64,000 bases of DNA from Pseudomonas linyingensis (GCF_900109175.1 NZ_FNZE01000005.1:219421-283420); one strand, 5' to 3'. Positions 24,301 through 33,612 are shown, numbered from the stretch's first letter. Made by a program: numbers and translations. The notes: a model not told the origin generated them from the sequence alone.

Positions 24301-25506
24301 TTACACCCGCTCGATGGCCAGGGCCAGACCCTGGCCGACGCCGATGCACATGGTGGCCAGGCCCAGCTTGCCGCCGGACTTCTCCAGCTGATGCAGGGCG
24401 GTCAGCACCAGGCGCGCGCCGCTCATGCCCAGCGGGTGGCCGAGGGCGATGGCGCCGCCGTTCGGGTTGACCCGCGCGTCGTCGTCGGCGATGCCCAGCT
24501 CGCGCAGGCAGGCCAGACCCTGGGCGGCGAAGGCTTCGTTCAGCTCGATGACGTCGAAGTCGGCGACCGCGAGATTCAGACGCTCGCACAGCTTGCGCAC
24601 CGCCGGCACCGGGCCGATGCCCATCACCCGCGGCGCAACGCCGGCGGCCGCCATGCCGAGCACCTTGGCGCGCGGCTTGAGGCCGTACTTGGCCACCGCC
24701 TCGGCGGAAGCCAGGATCATCGCGGCGGCGCCGTCGTTGATGCCCGAGGCGTTGCCGGCGGTGACGGTCTTGCCCTCGCCGTTGACCGGCTTGAGCTTGG
24801 CCAGGGCTTCGGGAGTGGTGTCCGGACGCGGATGCTCGTCGCTGGCCACCACGCTGTCGCTCTTCTTGCCCTTGATCACCACCAGGACGATTTCCTCGGC
24901 GTAGAAGCCGTCAGCCTGGGCGCGACCGGCGCGCTGTTGGCTGCGCAGGGCGAAGGCGTCCTGGTCGGCGCGCGAGATGCCGAACTCCTCGGCCACGTTG
25001 TCGGCGGTCTGCGGCATGGCCTCGACGCCGTACTGGGCCTTGAGCAGCGGGTTGACGAAGCGCCAGCCCATGGTGGTGTCTTCGATCTTCATGTTGCGCG
25101 ACCAGGCGCTGTCGGCTTTGCCCATCACGAAGGGCGCACGGCTCATCGACTCAACGCCGCCGGCGATGGCCAGCTCCATCTCGCCGCTGGCGATGGCACG
25201 GAAGGCGCTGCCCACCGCGTCCATGCCCGAGGCACACAGGCGGTTGAGGGTCACGCCCGGCACGCTCGGCGGCAGGCCGGCGAGCAGCAGCGACATGCGC
25301 GCGACGTTGCGGTTGTCCTCACCGGCCTGGTTGGCGCAGCCGTAGAACACGTCGTCGATAGCCGCCGGATCGAGCTGCGGGTTGCGCTCGAGCAGCGCCT
25401 TCAGCGGAATCGCGCCGAGATCGTCGGCGCGCACCGCGGCCAGCGCGCCGCCGAAGCGGCCGATGGGCGTACGCACGGCGTCGCAGATGTAGACGTCGCG
25501 GCTCAT
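24301..25506 (-). CDS. pcaF: Beta-ketoadipyl-CoA thiolase
   Basis: A 401-residue thiolase that cleaves 3-oxoadipyl-CoA to succinyl-CoA and acetyl-CoA, the final pca step. The nucleophilic cysteine is in [14 protein letters not shown], the base His in [11 protein letters not shown], and the second Cys in [11 protein letters not shown]. The N-terminus ([22 protein letters not shown]) is standard. The start overlaps the pcaJ stop by 4 bp, so pcaI-J-F form one translationally coupled operon. Confidence 0.96.
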   Translation of the reverse strand: MSRDVYICDAVRTPIGRFGGALAAVRADDLGAIPLKALLERNPQLDPAAIDDVFYGCANQAGEDNRNVARMSLLLAGLPPSVPGVTLNRLCASGMDAVGSAFRAIASGEMELAIAGGVESMSRAPFVMGKADSAWSRNMKIEDTTMGWRFVNPLLKAQYGVEAMPQTADNVAEEFGISRADQDAFALRSQQRAGRAQADGFYAEEIVLVVIKGKKSDSVVASDEHPRPDTTPEALAKLKPVNGEGKTVTAGNASGINDGAAAMILASAEAVAKYGLKPRAKVLGMAAAGVAPRVMGIGPVPAVRKLCERLNLAVADFDVIELNEAFAAQGLACLRELGIADDDARVNPNGGAIALGHPLGMSGARLVLTALHQLEKSGGKLGLATMCIGVGQGLALAIERV

Positions 25507-26288
25507 GCCTCACCCCCAACCTGACCGCCGTGGGCGGCGGCGGTGCGCGCTTCCAGGGCGCGCAGGGCGTCCATCTCGACGGCGGTCGGCTCGGCGGTGG
25601 TGGCCACATTGTCGGCGAAGCGGATCGCCCAGCCGGTGTTCTCGATCACCTGCTCGCGGGTCACGCCCGGGTGCAGCGAGGTGACGATGAACTCGTTGGT
25701 GCCGGCTTCCGGCTCCATGATGCACAGGTCGGTGATGATGCCGACCGGGCCCTTGCCCGGCAGACCGAGCTGCTTGCGGTGGTCGCCGCCCTCGCCGAAG
25801 CCGACCGAGGTGATGAAGTCGAGCTTGTCGACGAAGCTGCGATGACCCTGCTTGAGGATGATCAGCACCTCTTTCGCCGAGCCGGCGATTTCAGGGGCGC
25901 CGCCGGCGCCGGGCAGGCGCACCTTCGGCGAGAAGTAGTCGCCGACCACGGTGGTGTTGATGTTGCCGAACTTGTCGACCTGCGCCGCGCCGAGGAAGCC
26001 GACGTCGATGCGACCGCCCTGCAGCCAGTAGCGGAAGATCTCGCCGGTGGGCACCACGGTGTCGGCGGTTTCGGCCAGCTCGCCGTCACCGATGGACAGC
26101 GGCAGCACGCTCGGCTTGGCGCCGATCGGGCCCGATTCGTAGATCAGCACCACGTCCGGCGAGGACGTCAGGCGCGCCAGGTTGGCGGCCTTGGACGGCA
26201 GGCCGATGCCGACGAAGCACACCGCGCCATTCTTCAGGCGGCGGGCGGCGGCCACGGTCATCATTTCGTTGGTGGTGTAGGTGCTCAT
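25503..26288 (-). CDS. pcaJ: 3-oxoadipate CoA-transferase beta subunit
   Basis: A 261-residue subunit of the succinyl-CoA:3-oxoadipate CoA-transferase. The catalytic glutamate lies in [13 protein letters not shown], and [20 protein letters not shown] is a family segment. The first residues, [18 protein letters not shown], match PcaJ of Pseudomonas. Its ATG at 26288 overlaps the pcaI stop, and its own stop overlaps pcaF. Confidence 0.95.
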   Translation of the reverse strand: MSTYTTNEMMTVAAARRLKNGAVCFVGIGLPSKAANLARLTSSPDVVLIYESGPIGAKPSVLPLSIGDGELAETADTVVPTGEIFRYWLQGGRIDVGFLGAAQVDKFGNINTTVVGDYFSPKVRLPGAGGAPEIAGSAKEVLIILKQGHRSFVDKLDFITSVGFGEGGDHRKQLGLPGKGPVGIITDLCIMEPEAGTNEFIVTSLHPGVTREQVIENTGWAIRFADNVATTAEPTAVEMDALRALEARTAAAHGGQVGGEA

Positions 26289-27145
26289 CAGTTGGCCTCC
26301 TGCTGCGCGGCCAGCTTGGCCTGGAACTCGGAAAAATCGGCGGTGCCGCGGATATAGGTGTCGATCCAGGCGGTGAAGGTGTCGCGGCTGCGGGCGATCG
26401 GATCCCAGGCCTGGTAGAAGCGGTTGTCGCGCTCGGAGTAGCCGTGGGCGTAGGACGGATGGGCACCGCCCGGCACCAGGCAGACCGCGGACAGCGCCCA
26501 GGTCGGCAGCACGCAGGCGTTCATCGGCGCGTTGAGGTCGTCGACGATCTCTTCCACGGTGACGATGGCGCGCTTGGCGGCCAGCACGGCTTCCTTCTGC
26601 ACGCCGAGGATGCCCTGCACCAGCACATTGCCCTTGCGGTCGGCCTTCTGCGCGTGGATCACGGTGACGTCCGGACGCACCGAGGGCACCGCGACCAGCT
26701 GTTCGCCGGTGAACGGACAGGTGATCGGCTTGATCAGCGGGTTGACCTTGGGCAGGTCGGAGCCGGCGTAGGCGCGCAGCACGGCGAACGGCAGGCCGGA
26801 GGCGCCGGCGACGTAGGCGTTGGCCAGGTCGGCGTGGCTGTGTTCCTCGATCTCCAGGGCGTGCGGCCACTGCTTCTCCACCGCGTCGCGCAGGCGGTGC
26901 AGCGAGCCGACGCCGGGGTTGCCGCCCCAGGAGAAGATCAGCTTCCTGGCGCAGCCGGCACCGATCAACTGGTCATAGACCAGGTCGGGGGTCATGCGCA
27001 CCAGGGTCAGCTCCTTCTTGCCCTGACGGATGATCTCGTGACCGGCGGCAGTCGGAATCAGGTGGGTGAAGCCTTCGAGGGCGACGGTATCGCCATCGTT
27101 GACGAAGCGCTGGACGGCTTCGCGCAGGGTGAGGATTTCGGCCAT
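26288..27145 (-). CDS. pcaI: 3-oxoadipate CoA-transferase alpha subunit
   Basis: A 285-residue alpha subunit with the CoA-transferase glycine-rich segment FSWGGNPGVGSLHRL and DGDTVALEGFTHLIPTAAGHE near the N-terminus. It pairs with PcaJ to activate beta-ketoadipate using succinyl-CoA. The ATG at 27145 is favoured; a longer reading to 27232 lacks similarity and would cross the operator region. It is preceded by PcaR-type boxes, making it the regulated first gene of pcaIJF. Confidence 0.95.
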   Translation of the reverse strand: MAEILTLREAVQRFVNDGDTVALEGFTHLIPTAAGHEIIRQGKKELTLVRMTPDLVYDQLIGAGCARKLIFSWGGNPGVGSLHRLRDAVEKQWPHALEIEEHSHADLANAYVAGASGLPFAVLRAYAGSDLPKVNPLIKPITCPFTGEQLVAVPSVRPDVTVIHAQKADRKGNVLVQGILGVQKEAVLAAKRAIVTVEEIVDDLNAPMNACVLPTWALSAVCLVPGGAHPSYAHGYSERDNRFYQAWDPIARSRDTFTAWIDTYIRGTADFSEFQAKLAAQQEAN

Positions 27146-27234
27146 TGGTTGTGCTCTTGCTCGGTTGACGTCGTCCGGCGCATCGCGCCGGCCAGTGAGG
27201 TCAACAGTAGGGAAGCGAGCACTGCAGAACAATC

Positions 27235-27265
27235 CGATAATCGATGATTGGTTCGATAATCGGAC
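27235..27265. promoter_or_regulatory. PcaR-type boxes upstream of pcaI
   Basis: Two GATAATCG-centred boxes lie head to tail: one around 27235-27249 (ATCCGATAATCGATG) and GTTCGATAATCGGAC at 27251-27265, the latter differing from the P. putida PcaR consensus by one base. They lie about 90-120 bp upstream of the pcaI start, between pcaR and pcaI. Confidence 0.7.
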
Positions 27266-27294
27266 ATTACTTCATCCACCAATGGCCATCGCGT

Positions 27295-28134
27295 TCAGCG
27301 CCACAACTGCGCGCCCAGCTCCTTGCTGCCACTCAGCAGCACCGGCAGGAAGCGCGTCTCCAGTTCCTGGCGGCTGACCCGTCCGGCGTGGGTGCTGACG
27401 TTCATCGCTGCCAGCACCTGGCCGCTGGCGTCGCGCACCGGCACGGCCACCGAGCGCAGGCTCTGCTCCAGTTCCTGGTCGACGATGCACCAGCCCTGCT
27501 CGCGCACCTGCATCAGGCACTCCCACAGCGCTTCCGGGGTGTGCAGGGTGCGGCTGGTGCGCGGCTTGAGGTCGGCGCGCGCCAGGTAGGCGCGCAGGCT
27601 GTCGTCGTCCAGCGCGGCGAGGAGGATGCGGCCCATCGAGGTGCAGTAGGCCGGCAGGCGGCTGCCGACGCTGAGGTCGACCGAGATCAGCCGCTGCGGA
27701 ATCGCCGAGCGGGCGATGTAGAGGACCTCGTCGCCCTCCAGGGTGGCCAGGTTGCAGGCCTCGTGCAGCTGCTCGCTGATGCGGTCGAGGAACGGCTGCG
27801 CCGACACCGCCAGCGGCGTCGACGACAGGTAGGCGTGGCCGAGGGTCAGCACCTTGGGCAGCAGCGCGTAGGTACGCCCGTCGGTGGCGACGTAGCCGAG
27901 CTGCATCAGGGTGTACAGGCAGCGCTGCACCGCGGCGCGCGGGATGCCGGTGCGGTGGCTGATCTGGGCGATGGTCAGGTGGCGCTTGCGCTCCTGGAAG
28001 GCGTTGATCACCGCCAGGCCGCGGGCCAGCGAGGACATGAAATTGGGATCGCCGGCGTACGCCTTGATCTGCTCGACGGCCAGCTGCTGCGGGGGCGGCG
28101 CCAGGCCGGACGGGGTGGGTTGCAGGTCGCTCAT
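27295..28134 (-). CDS. pcaR: IclR-family activator of the beta-ketoadipate regulon
   Basis: A 279-residue IclR-type regulator that responds to beta-ketoadipate. The N-terminal winged helix includes MSSLARGLAVINAFQERKRH, LTIAQISHRTGIPRAAVQRCL and YTLMQLGYV. The effector domain contains PAYCTSMGRILLAALDDD and VAVPVRDASGQVLAAMNVS. It sits directly upstream of pcaI in the same orientation. Autoregulation is suggested by two boxes in its own promoter at 28162-28195. Confidence 0.94.
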   Translation of the reverse strand: MSDLQPTPSGLAPPPQQLAVEQIKAYAGDPNFMSSLARGLAVINAFQERKRHLTIAQISHRTGIPRAAVQRCLYTLMQLGYVATDGRTYALLPKVLTLGHAYLSSTPLAVSAQPFLDRISEQLHEACNLATLEGDEVLYIARSAIPQRLISVDLSVGSRLPAYCTSMGRILLAALDDDSLRAYLARADLKPRTSRTLHTPEALWECLMQVREQGWCIVDQELEQSLRSVAVPVRDASGQVLAAMNVSTHAGRVSRQELETRFLPVLLSGSKELGAQLWR

Positions 28135-28161
28135 GGGGCCTCCGGGGCGGGCGGGAAAGTC

Positions 28162-28195
28162 CGTCGATTATCGAACCGCAGTCCGATAATCGCAA
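28162..28195. promoter_or_regulatory. PcaR-type operators upstream of pcaR
   Basis: On the minus strand GTTCGATAATCGACG covers 28162-28176; on the plus strand GTCCGATAATCGCAA covers 28181-28195. Both match the PcaR consensus at nearly all positions and lie 28-61 bp upstream of the pcaR start. They probably mediate autoregulation. Confidence 0.68.
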
Positions 28196-28205
28196 ACCTC
28201 GCCGT

Positions 28206-29156
28206 TCAGGTCTGCAGGTAACCCGCCTGCCCGAGCACGCCGATCAGCGTGCTGATGGTGACGAAGGCCAGCACCGTGGCTGCCACCAGCGAGGCGGCGC
28301 AGCGCTCCTCGAGGCCGAAGCGCAGGCCGAGGATCGGGTAGATGCTCATCATCGGCGCACTGGCGAACAGCAGCCCGGCCACCTTGAGCTGCGGATCGAT
28401 GTCCGGCACCAGGAGGAAGGCGAGCAGCAGCGCCAGCGGGTGGAGGACCAGCTTGCCGAGGGCGGTCTGCCCGACGTCCGCCCACATGCCGCGCGGGCGG
28501 AGGCCGTAGAGAGTGCCGCCGATGACGAACAGCGCCACCGGCGCCGAGGCGCCGGCCAGCATGTCCACCACGCGGAACAGCAGCGGCGGCAGGCGCAGCT
28601 CCAGCAGCGACAGCAAGAGGCCGAGGGCGATGGCGGCGATCATCGGGTTGCGCAGCAGGCGCAGGGCGGTCTCGCGGACCAGCGCCCGGCCGCTGGCGGC
28701 GGACTGCTGGCCGATCTCGGCCAGCACCAGGGCCAGCGGGATCATCAGCAGGTTCTCCACCAGCATGCCGAGGGCCATGGCCAGCGCCGCCGTCGGGCCG
28801 AGCACCATGGCCACGATGGGGTAACCGATGAAGCCGCTGTTGGGCACCGCCATGCCCATCGCCAGGATGGCGCTGGCCGACAGGTCCTGGCCGCGCAGCC
28901 AGCGCGCCACCGCCAAGCCGCCGGCGAACACCGCCAGCGAGGCCAGGGCGTAGGCCAGCAGGTAGGGGCCGTCGAGCACCTCGGCGAGGCTGCGCTCGCT
29001 CAGCGCCCGCAGCACCAGCGCCGGCAGGGCGAAGTTGATGACGAAGGCGCCGAGGCCGCGGATCTGCCCGCGGTCGATCAGGCCGCCGCGCACGGAAAGG
29101 AAGCCGAGGGCGATGAGGATGAAGATCGGCGCGGTGACGCCGAGCACGGCTAGCAT
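28206..29156 (-). CDS. AEC-family transporter
   Basis: A 316-residue inner-membrane protein with about ten transmembrane helices in two halves (VTAPIFILIALGFLSVRGGL, AMAVPNSGFIGYPIVAMVLG, LFVIGGTLYGL). Family name: auxin efflux carrier. In bacteria most members carry other solutes such as malate or dicarboxylates, so the name should not be read as IAA export. It lies immediately upstream of pcaR in the same orientation, so a pathway-related acid is a reasonable guess. Its start overlaps the end of the zapE-like gene by 7 bp. Confidence 0.88.
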   Translation of the reverse strand: MLAVLGVTAPIFILIALGFLSVRGGLIDRGQIRGLGAFVINFALPALVLRALSERSLAEVLDGPYLLAYALASLAVFAGGLAVARWLRGQDLSASAILAMGMAVPNSGFIGYPIVAMVLGPTAALAMALGMLVENLLMIPLALVLAEIGQQSAASGRALVRETALRLLRNPMIAAIALGLLLSLLELRLPPLLFRVVDMLAGASAPVALFVIGGTLYGLRPRGMWADVGQTALGKLVLHPLALLLAFLLVPDIDPQLKVAGLLFASAPMMSIYPILGLRFGLEERCAASLVAATVLAFVTISTLIGVLGQAGYLQT

Positions 29157-30226
29157 GCCTGACTCTCCCTGTGGTCAGTCGGCAGCGGGCGCAGCTGCGC
29201 CAGGCGGCTGCGGGTGCGGGCGAAGTCGGCGTGGGCACGGGCCACGCACAACTGGTCGAGGTTGACGGCGCTGGCCAGCAACAGCTGCACGCCGCTGTCG
29301 TAGGCGATGTCGACGAAGTTGAGGAAGCGCTGCTGCACGTCCAGCGAGCGCTGGTCGAGCGACGGGATGGCGCTGATCGCCAGACAGGTGAAGTGCCGGC
29401 ACAGCCACAGGTAGTCGGCGGTGGCGCTGGGCACCTCGAACAGCGCGGCGAACTCCAGCCACAGGGTGTCCTGGCTGCGCGCCAAGGGTTGCAGACGCAG
29501 ACGGTTGACCACCAGCACCTCCCCTGCCCCGTCCGGCGTCAACCCCAGTTCCTCGGCCAGATGCGTATCGGCAGCCGGCGTAGGCCAGCAGTAGCGGCCC
29601 CAGTCGCGCGCGCTCAGCGGCCGGTAGTCGCGGCCGCCATCCAGTTCGAGCACGGTGAGGCGCTGCTGCAGCAGGCGGATGAACGGCTTGAAACGCTCGT
29701 GGTACAGCGGATTGGGGCACAGCCCGGCGGGCGGATAGTTGGAGGTGAGCACCACGCCGACCTGTTCGTGGAGCAGGTGCTGCAGCAGGCGGCCGAGCAG
29801 GATGGCGTCGCCGATGTCGTGCACGTGGAACTCGTCGAAGCACAGCAGGCGCACCTCGCCGGCCAGCTCGCGGGCGACCAGCGCCAACGGATCGGGTTGG
29901 CCGACGAAGCGCAGCAGGCGCTGCTGCACGTCCTGCAGGAAGGCGTGGAAATGGACGCGGCGCTTGGCTTCCAGCGGTGCGGCAGCAAAGAAGCAGTCGA
30001 GCACCAGGCTCTTGCCGCGCCCGACGCCACCCCACAGGTAGACGCCGCCGCTGTGCCGGCGCAGCCAGCCGCGCCGCCCGCCGAGCTGGTGCTGCAGCCA
30101 CGCGGCCAGGCGGGCGAAGGCGGCCTGCTGGGCGGGATCGGCCGTCAGGCCGCGCTCGGCCAGTTGTTCGGCGAAACGCTGCTGCAGGGTGCTGGCAATG
30201 CTGGCGGAAGCGGAACGGGCGGGCAT
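29150..30226 (-). CDS. AFG1/ZapE-like P-loop ATPase
   Basis: A 358-residue protein of the AFG1/ZapE family. Walker A is LWGGVGRGKSLVLDCFF; the Walker B-like segment is VRLLCFDEFHVHDIGDA; VVLTSNYPPAGLCPNPLYHERF supplies a sensor region. ZapE modulates cell division in E. coli and AFG1 relatives help proteostasis in mitochondria. This gene stands alone inside pca genes and far from its usual chromosomal neighbours, so it is possibly a second, specialised copy. I leave the symbol blank because orthology to ZapE is not established. Confidence 0.88.
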   Translation of the reverse strand: MPARSASASIASTLQQRFAEQLAERGLTADPAQQAAFARLAAWLQHQLGGRRGWLRRHSGGVYLWGGVGRGKSLVLDCFFAAAPLEAKRRVHFHAFLQDVQQRLLRFVGQPDPLALVARELAGEVRLLCFDEFHVHDIGDAILLGRLLQHLLHEQVGVVLTSNYPPAGLCPNPLYHERFKPFIRLLQQRLTVLELDGGRDYRPLSARDWGRYCWPTPAADTHLAEELGLTPDGAGEVLVVNRLRLQPLARSQDTLWLEFAALFEVPSATADYLWLCRHFTCLAISAIPSLDQRSLDVQQRFLNFVDIAYDSGVQLLLASAVNLDQLCVARAHADFARTRSRLAQLRPLPTDHRESQAC

Positions 30227-30254
30227 GGCGCGAATGGAATCCTCAACGTGGCAA

Positions 30255-30281
30255 ACCCGCGATGCCGGACATCGCGGGTTC
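30255..30281. terminator. Hairpin after pcaG
   Basis: Perfect stem AACCCGCGATG / CATCGCGGGTT with a 5-nt loop, lying between the pcaG stop and the zapE-like start. On the minus strand it is followed by TTTGCC, a weak T tract, so it is a possible weak terminator or mRNA stabiliser. Confidence 0.5.
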
Positions 30282-30367
30282 TGGATGGCGCAGGCAACGG
30301 TGCAACGATTCCGGCGCGGCGCGCAGGCGCATTACGGCACGCCCGCAGCACGACGCCGGAAGCTTGC

Positions 30368-30958
30368 TCAGAAGTCGAAGAACACCGTCTCGCCTTCACC
30401 CTGGATGCGGATGTCGAAGCGGTAGGCCAGCTTGCCGTCGACCTCGCAGCGCTTGGCCACCAGGGTCTGGCGACGCTCCACCGCCTCGATCAGGTTGAGC
30501 ACCGGATCTTCGGCGTTGGCCTCCGTTTCGTCCTCGAAGTAGATGCGCGTCTGCAGCTGGATGTTGATCCCGCGGGCGAACAGCGACACGTTGATGTGCG
30601 GCGCTTGCTTGCCCACCGCGCCCGGCTTGACGGTCTTGAGGGTCCACTCGCCGGCGTCGAAGGTGGTGGCGGTACGGCCGAAGCCGTTGAAAGGCTTCTC
30701 CAGGTCGTAGGCGCAGTCGTAGACGCCTTCGTGGTTGGCCTGCCAGAACTCCAGGAAGGAGTCGCGCACCAGGTGGCCGTTGCCGTCGAATACGCGACCG
30801 ATCAGGGTGATGTGCTCGCCCGGGGCGCCGGGCTTGGCCATCTCGTTCCAGACTTCCTGGTCACGGGTCGGGTTGCCGGCGGCCGCCAGGGCCAGACCGA
30901 TGTGCACGTAGGGGCCGGCAGTCTGCGAAGGGGTTTCCGGCAGCAATTCAAAGTTCAT
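30368..30958 (-). CDS. pcaG: Protocatechuate 3,4-dioxygenase alpha subunit
   Basis: A 196-residue alpha subunit of the ring-cleaving dioxygenase. MNFELLPETPSQTAGPYVHIGLA and WQANHEGVYD match intradiol dioxygenase alpha chains, which lack most iron ligands. The ATG at 30958 lies 15 bp after the pcaH stop. Longer readings extend through pcaH and are shadows. With PcaH it cleaves protocatechuate to 3-carboxy-cis,cis-muconate. Confidence 0.96.
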   Translation of the reverse strand: MNFELLPETPSQTAGPYVHIGLALAAAGNPTRDQEVWNEMAKPGAPGEHITLIGRVFDGNGHLVRDSFLEFWQANHEGVYDCAYDLEKPFNGFGRTATTFDAGEWTLKTVKPGAVGKQAPHINVSLFARGINIQLQTRIYFEDETEANAEDPVLNLIEAVERRQTLVAKRCEVDGKLAYRFDIRIQGEGETVFFDF

Positions 30959-30972
30959 GGTCGGCTCCTCTC

Positions 30973-31692
30973 TCACTGGTTCTCGAAGTGGGTCTTGCGC
31001 TGACCGCGCAGGACGATGTCGAAGCGGTAGGCCAGGCTGTCCATGGGCGTGCCCATGCTCATGTCCAGGCGACCGATCAGGGTCTGCACGGCGTCCGGAT
31101 TGGCGAGGGTGCGGACGATCGGGCACTTCGGAATCAGCGGATCGCCCTCGAAGTACATCTGGGTGATCAGCTTGGTGGAGATCGACGGGCCGGCGATAGA
31201 CACGTGGATGTGCGACGGACGCCACTCGTTCGGGCCGTTGCGCCACGGGTAGGGACCCGGCTTGATGGTGCGGAAGTAGTAGTTGCCGTTGGCGTCGGTC
31301 AGGGTGCGGCCGACCCCACCGAAGTTGGGGTCGAGCGGCGCCAGGTAGCGGTCGTTTTTGTGGCGGTAGCGGCCGCCGGCGTTGGCCTGCCACATCTCCA
31401 CCAGGGTGTGCGGGATCGGCTGGCCGTACTGGTCGACCACGCGGCCGAACATGATGATGCGCTCGCCCACCGGCAGGCCGCCGTTGTTGAAGTTGAGCAG
31501 CAGGTCGTTGTCGTACTTGCCGAGCTTGAGGTGCGAGAAGTCCGGCCCGGTGGTCTCGGAGATCGACTGCGGGATGCTCACCAGCGCCTGGCGCGGCGAG
31601 CGCGGCACGGAGGTCTTGTAGTCGGGGGTGTAGGCCTTCGGTTGCCAGTTGCGGTCACGGGTGACGAACCGGCTGTTTTCCGCGTCGTGCAT
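30973..31692 (-). CDS. pcaH: Protocatechuate 3,4-dioxygenase beta subunit
   Basis: The 239-residue iron-bearing beta subunit. Predicted non-haem Fe(III) ligands are Y109, Y148, H161 and H163 ([22 protein letters not shown]), one residue offset from the characterised Pseudomonas enzyme. It is first gene of the pcaHG operon. Upstream lie a PcaQ-type palindrome and a -10-like TACAAT. Confidence 0.97.
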   Translation of the reverse strand: MHDAENSRFVTRDRNWQPKAYTPDYKTSVPRSPRQALVSIPQSISETTGPDFSHLKLGKYDNDLLLNFNNGGLPVGERIIMFGRVVDQYGQPIPHTLVEMWQANAGGRYRHKNDRYLAPLDPNFGGVGRTLTDANGNYYFRTIKPGPYPWRNGPNEWRPSHIHVSIAGPSISTKLITQMYFEGDPLIPKCPIVRTLANPDAVQTLIGRLDMSMGTPMDSLAYRFDIVLRGQRKTHFENQ

Positions 31693-31772
31693 GCTGCGTT
31701 CCTCTTGTTGGAGTTGTCGGAGCGGATCTGAGTGAGGTCAGTCTGCCCGGCGCCCCGCCTTGAGGAAATTGA

Positions 31773-31805
31773 ATTGTACTGTTTTGTCCATAACCATATG
31801 GTTAT
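31773..31805 (-). promoter_or_regulatory. pcaHG promoter with PcaQ-type box
   Basis: A perfect 16-bp palindrome ATAACCATATGGTTAT at 31790-31805 matches the ATAACC-N4-GGTTA(A/T) motif described for PcaQ in rhizobia. A TACAAT -10-like hexamer (minus strand) lies at 31773-31778, so the box would cover the -35 position. It is about 100 bp upstream of pcaH. pcaQ itself is 16 kb away at 47457-48386. Confidence 0.65.
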
Positions 31806-31853
31806 CAATAGGCGCTCTGCCAGCGACCGGCAAAGCGCCACCGCAGAAACGCA

Positions 31854-31881
31854 GCAGGCCGGTCGTCACTGACCGGCCTGC
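31854..31881. terminator. Hairpin between etfA and pcaH
   Basis: Stem GCAGGCCGGTC / GACCGGCCTGC with a 6-nt loop; both sides have only short T runs (CTCTTT on plus, GCGTTT on minus). It probably terminates the etfA transcript. Confidence 0.55.
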
Positions 31882-31946
31882 CTCTTTGCCCGCGACGCAG
31901 CCCCGCAGCCACGGGCAAGGCTGGGGACTGCGGGTGCACTGCAAGG

Positions 31947-32897
31947 TTATCCGTTGATCGCCCCCGCCAGCTCGGGCACTGCGTCGAACAGGTCGCCCAC
32001 CAGACCGTAGTCGGCGACCTGGAAGATCGGTGCTTCCTCGTCCTTGTTGATCGCGACGATCACTTTCGAGTCCTTCATGCCGGCAAGGTGTTGGATGGCG
32101 CCGGAGATGCCCACGGCGATGTACAGCTGCGGGGCGACTATCTTGCCGGTCTGCCCCACCTGCAGGTCGTTGGGCACGAACCCGGCATCCACCGCGGCGC
32201 GCGAGGCACCGACGGCGGCGCCGAGCTTGTCGGCCAGCTGGTACAGCAGCTGGAAGTTGTCGCCGTTCTGCATGCCGCGTCCGCCGGAGATCACCACCTT
32301 GGCGGCGGTCAGCTCGGGACGCTCGGACTTGGCCAGCTCCTCGCCGACGAAGGCGGAGATGCCGGCGTCAGTGCCAGCGGCGATAGCCTCGATGACGGCG
32401 CTGCCGCCCTCGCCCGCCACCGCATCGAAGCCGGTGCTGCGCACAGTGATCACCTTGACCGACGCGCTGGACTGCACGGTGGCGATGGCGTTGCCGGCGT
32501 AGATCGGGCGCTGGAAGGTGTCCGGGCTCTCGACCTTGACGATCTCGGAGATCTGGTCGACGTCCAGCAGCGCGGCGACGCGCGGCAGCACGTTCTTGCC
32601 GGTAGTGGTGGCGGCGGCCAGCACGTGGCTGTAGGCGGCCGGCGAGGTCCCGCAGACCAGCTCGGCCACCAGCGGCGCGAGGTTTTCCGGCAGTTGGTGA
32701 GCGAAGGCGGCGTTGTCGGCGAGCAGCACCTTGCTCACGCCGGCGACCTGGGCGGCGGTCTCGCTAAGGGCGCCACAGCCGTTGCCGGCGACCAGCAGGT
32801 GGATATCGCCACCGATCTGCTGGGCAGCAGCCACTGTGTTGAGGGTCGCCGCGGCCAGGGCGACGTTGTTGTGTTCGGCAATGACGAGAATGGCCAT
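31947..32897 (-). CDS. etfA: Electron transfer flavoprotein alpha subunit
   Basis: A 316-residue ETF alpha that receives electrons from acyl-CoA dehydrogenases and passes them to the quinone pool via ETF:quinone oxidoreductase. The FAD-binding C-terminal domain shows [41 protein letters not shown] and [20 protein letters not shown]. Its start overlaps the etfB stop by 1 bp. The partner subunit upstream is frameshifted, so in this copy EtfA may lack its natural partner. Confidence 0.95.
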   Translation of the reverse strand: MAILVIAEHNNVALAAATLNTVAAAQQIGGDIHLLVAGNGCGALSETAAQVAGVSKVLLADNAAFAHQLPENLAPLVAELVCGTSPAAYSHVLAAATTTGKNVLPRVAALLDVDQISEIVKVESPDTFQRPIYAGNAIATVQSSASVKVITVRSTGFDAVAGEGGSAVIEAIAAGTDAGISAFVGEELAKSERPELTAAKVVISGGRGMQNGDNFQLLYQLADKLGAAVGASRAAVDAGFVPNDLQVGQTGKIVAPQLYIAVGISGAIQHLAGMKDSKVIVAINKDEEAPIFQVADYGLVGDLFDAVPELAGAING

Positions 32898-33612
32898 CAG
32901 ATCACCTTCGCTTCGTTCTTCAGTTTCTCGACCAGTTCGGCCACCGACTTGACCTTGATGCCGGCGCTGCGCGCGGCCGGGGCCTCTACCTTGAGGATCT
33001 TCACCGTCGAGGCGGTGGAGACGCCGAGGGCGTCCGGAGTCAGCACGTCCAACGGCTTCTTCTTGGCCTTCATGATGTTCGGCAGCGAGGCGTAGCGCGG
33101 CTCGTTGAGGCGCAGGTCGGTGGTGACGATGGCGGGCAGCTTCAGGGCCACGGTCTGCAGGCCGCCGTCGATCTCGCGGGTGACGTTGACCTGGTCGCCG
33201 GCGACCTCGACCCTGGAGGCGAAGGTGCCCTGGGCGAAGCCGGTCAGCGCGGCGAGCATCTGGCCGGTCTGGTTGTTGTCGCTTACATAGCCGTGTCCAC
33301 CACAGCCTTGAGCAGCTTGGCCACGGCCAGGGAATTCAGTTCGTCGGCGGATTCGACCAGGATGGCGCGGTCGGCGCCGAGGGCCAGCGCGGTGCGCAGC
33401 TGTTCCTGGGCAGCGGTCGGGCCAACGGAGACGGCAACGATTTCAGTCGCCACGCCCTTTTCCTTGAGGCGCACCGCTTCTTCCACGGCGATCTCGCAGA
33501 ACGGGTTCATCGACATCTTGACGTTGGCCAGGTCGACGCCGGAATTGTCCGCCTTGACGCGAACCTTGACGTTGTAATCGACCACGCGTTTGACGGTGAC
33601 CAGAATCTTCAT
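32897..33612 (-). pseudogene. etfB: Electron transfer flavoprotein beta subunit, disrupted
   Basis: Reading from the ATG at 33612, [20 protein letters not shown] leads on to LLKAVVD and then ends in TAM-stop at 33283. The C-terminal half ([19 protein letters not shown] ... [15 protein letters not shown]) continues in another frame to 32897. Between the codons for VVD and SDNN only 11 nt (ACGGCTATGTA) remain where ETF beta normally has about 15 residues (KEQPQLVILGKQAID-like). About 34 bp are thus missing and the frame is broken. The lost segment contributes to the AMP/FAD region. A sequencing or assembly error is possible but would have to be a 34-bp one. Confidence 0.85.

Noticed and set aside
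28206..29156. AEC (auxin efflux carrier) gene as an IAA exporter linked to the iac cluster
   Set aside because: The family name comes from plant PIN-related proteins. Bacterial members mostly transport other acids, and this gene is with pcaR, 14 kb from iac.
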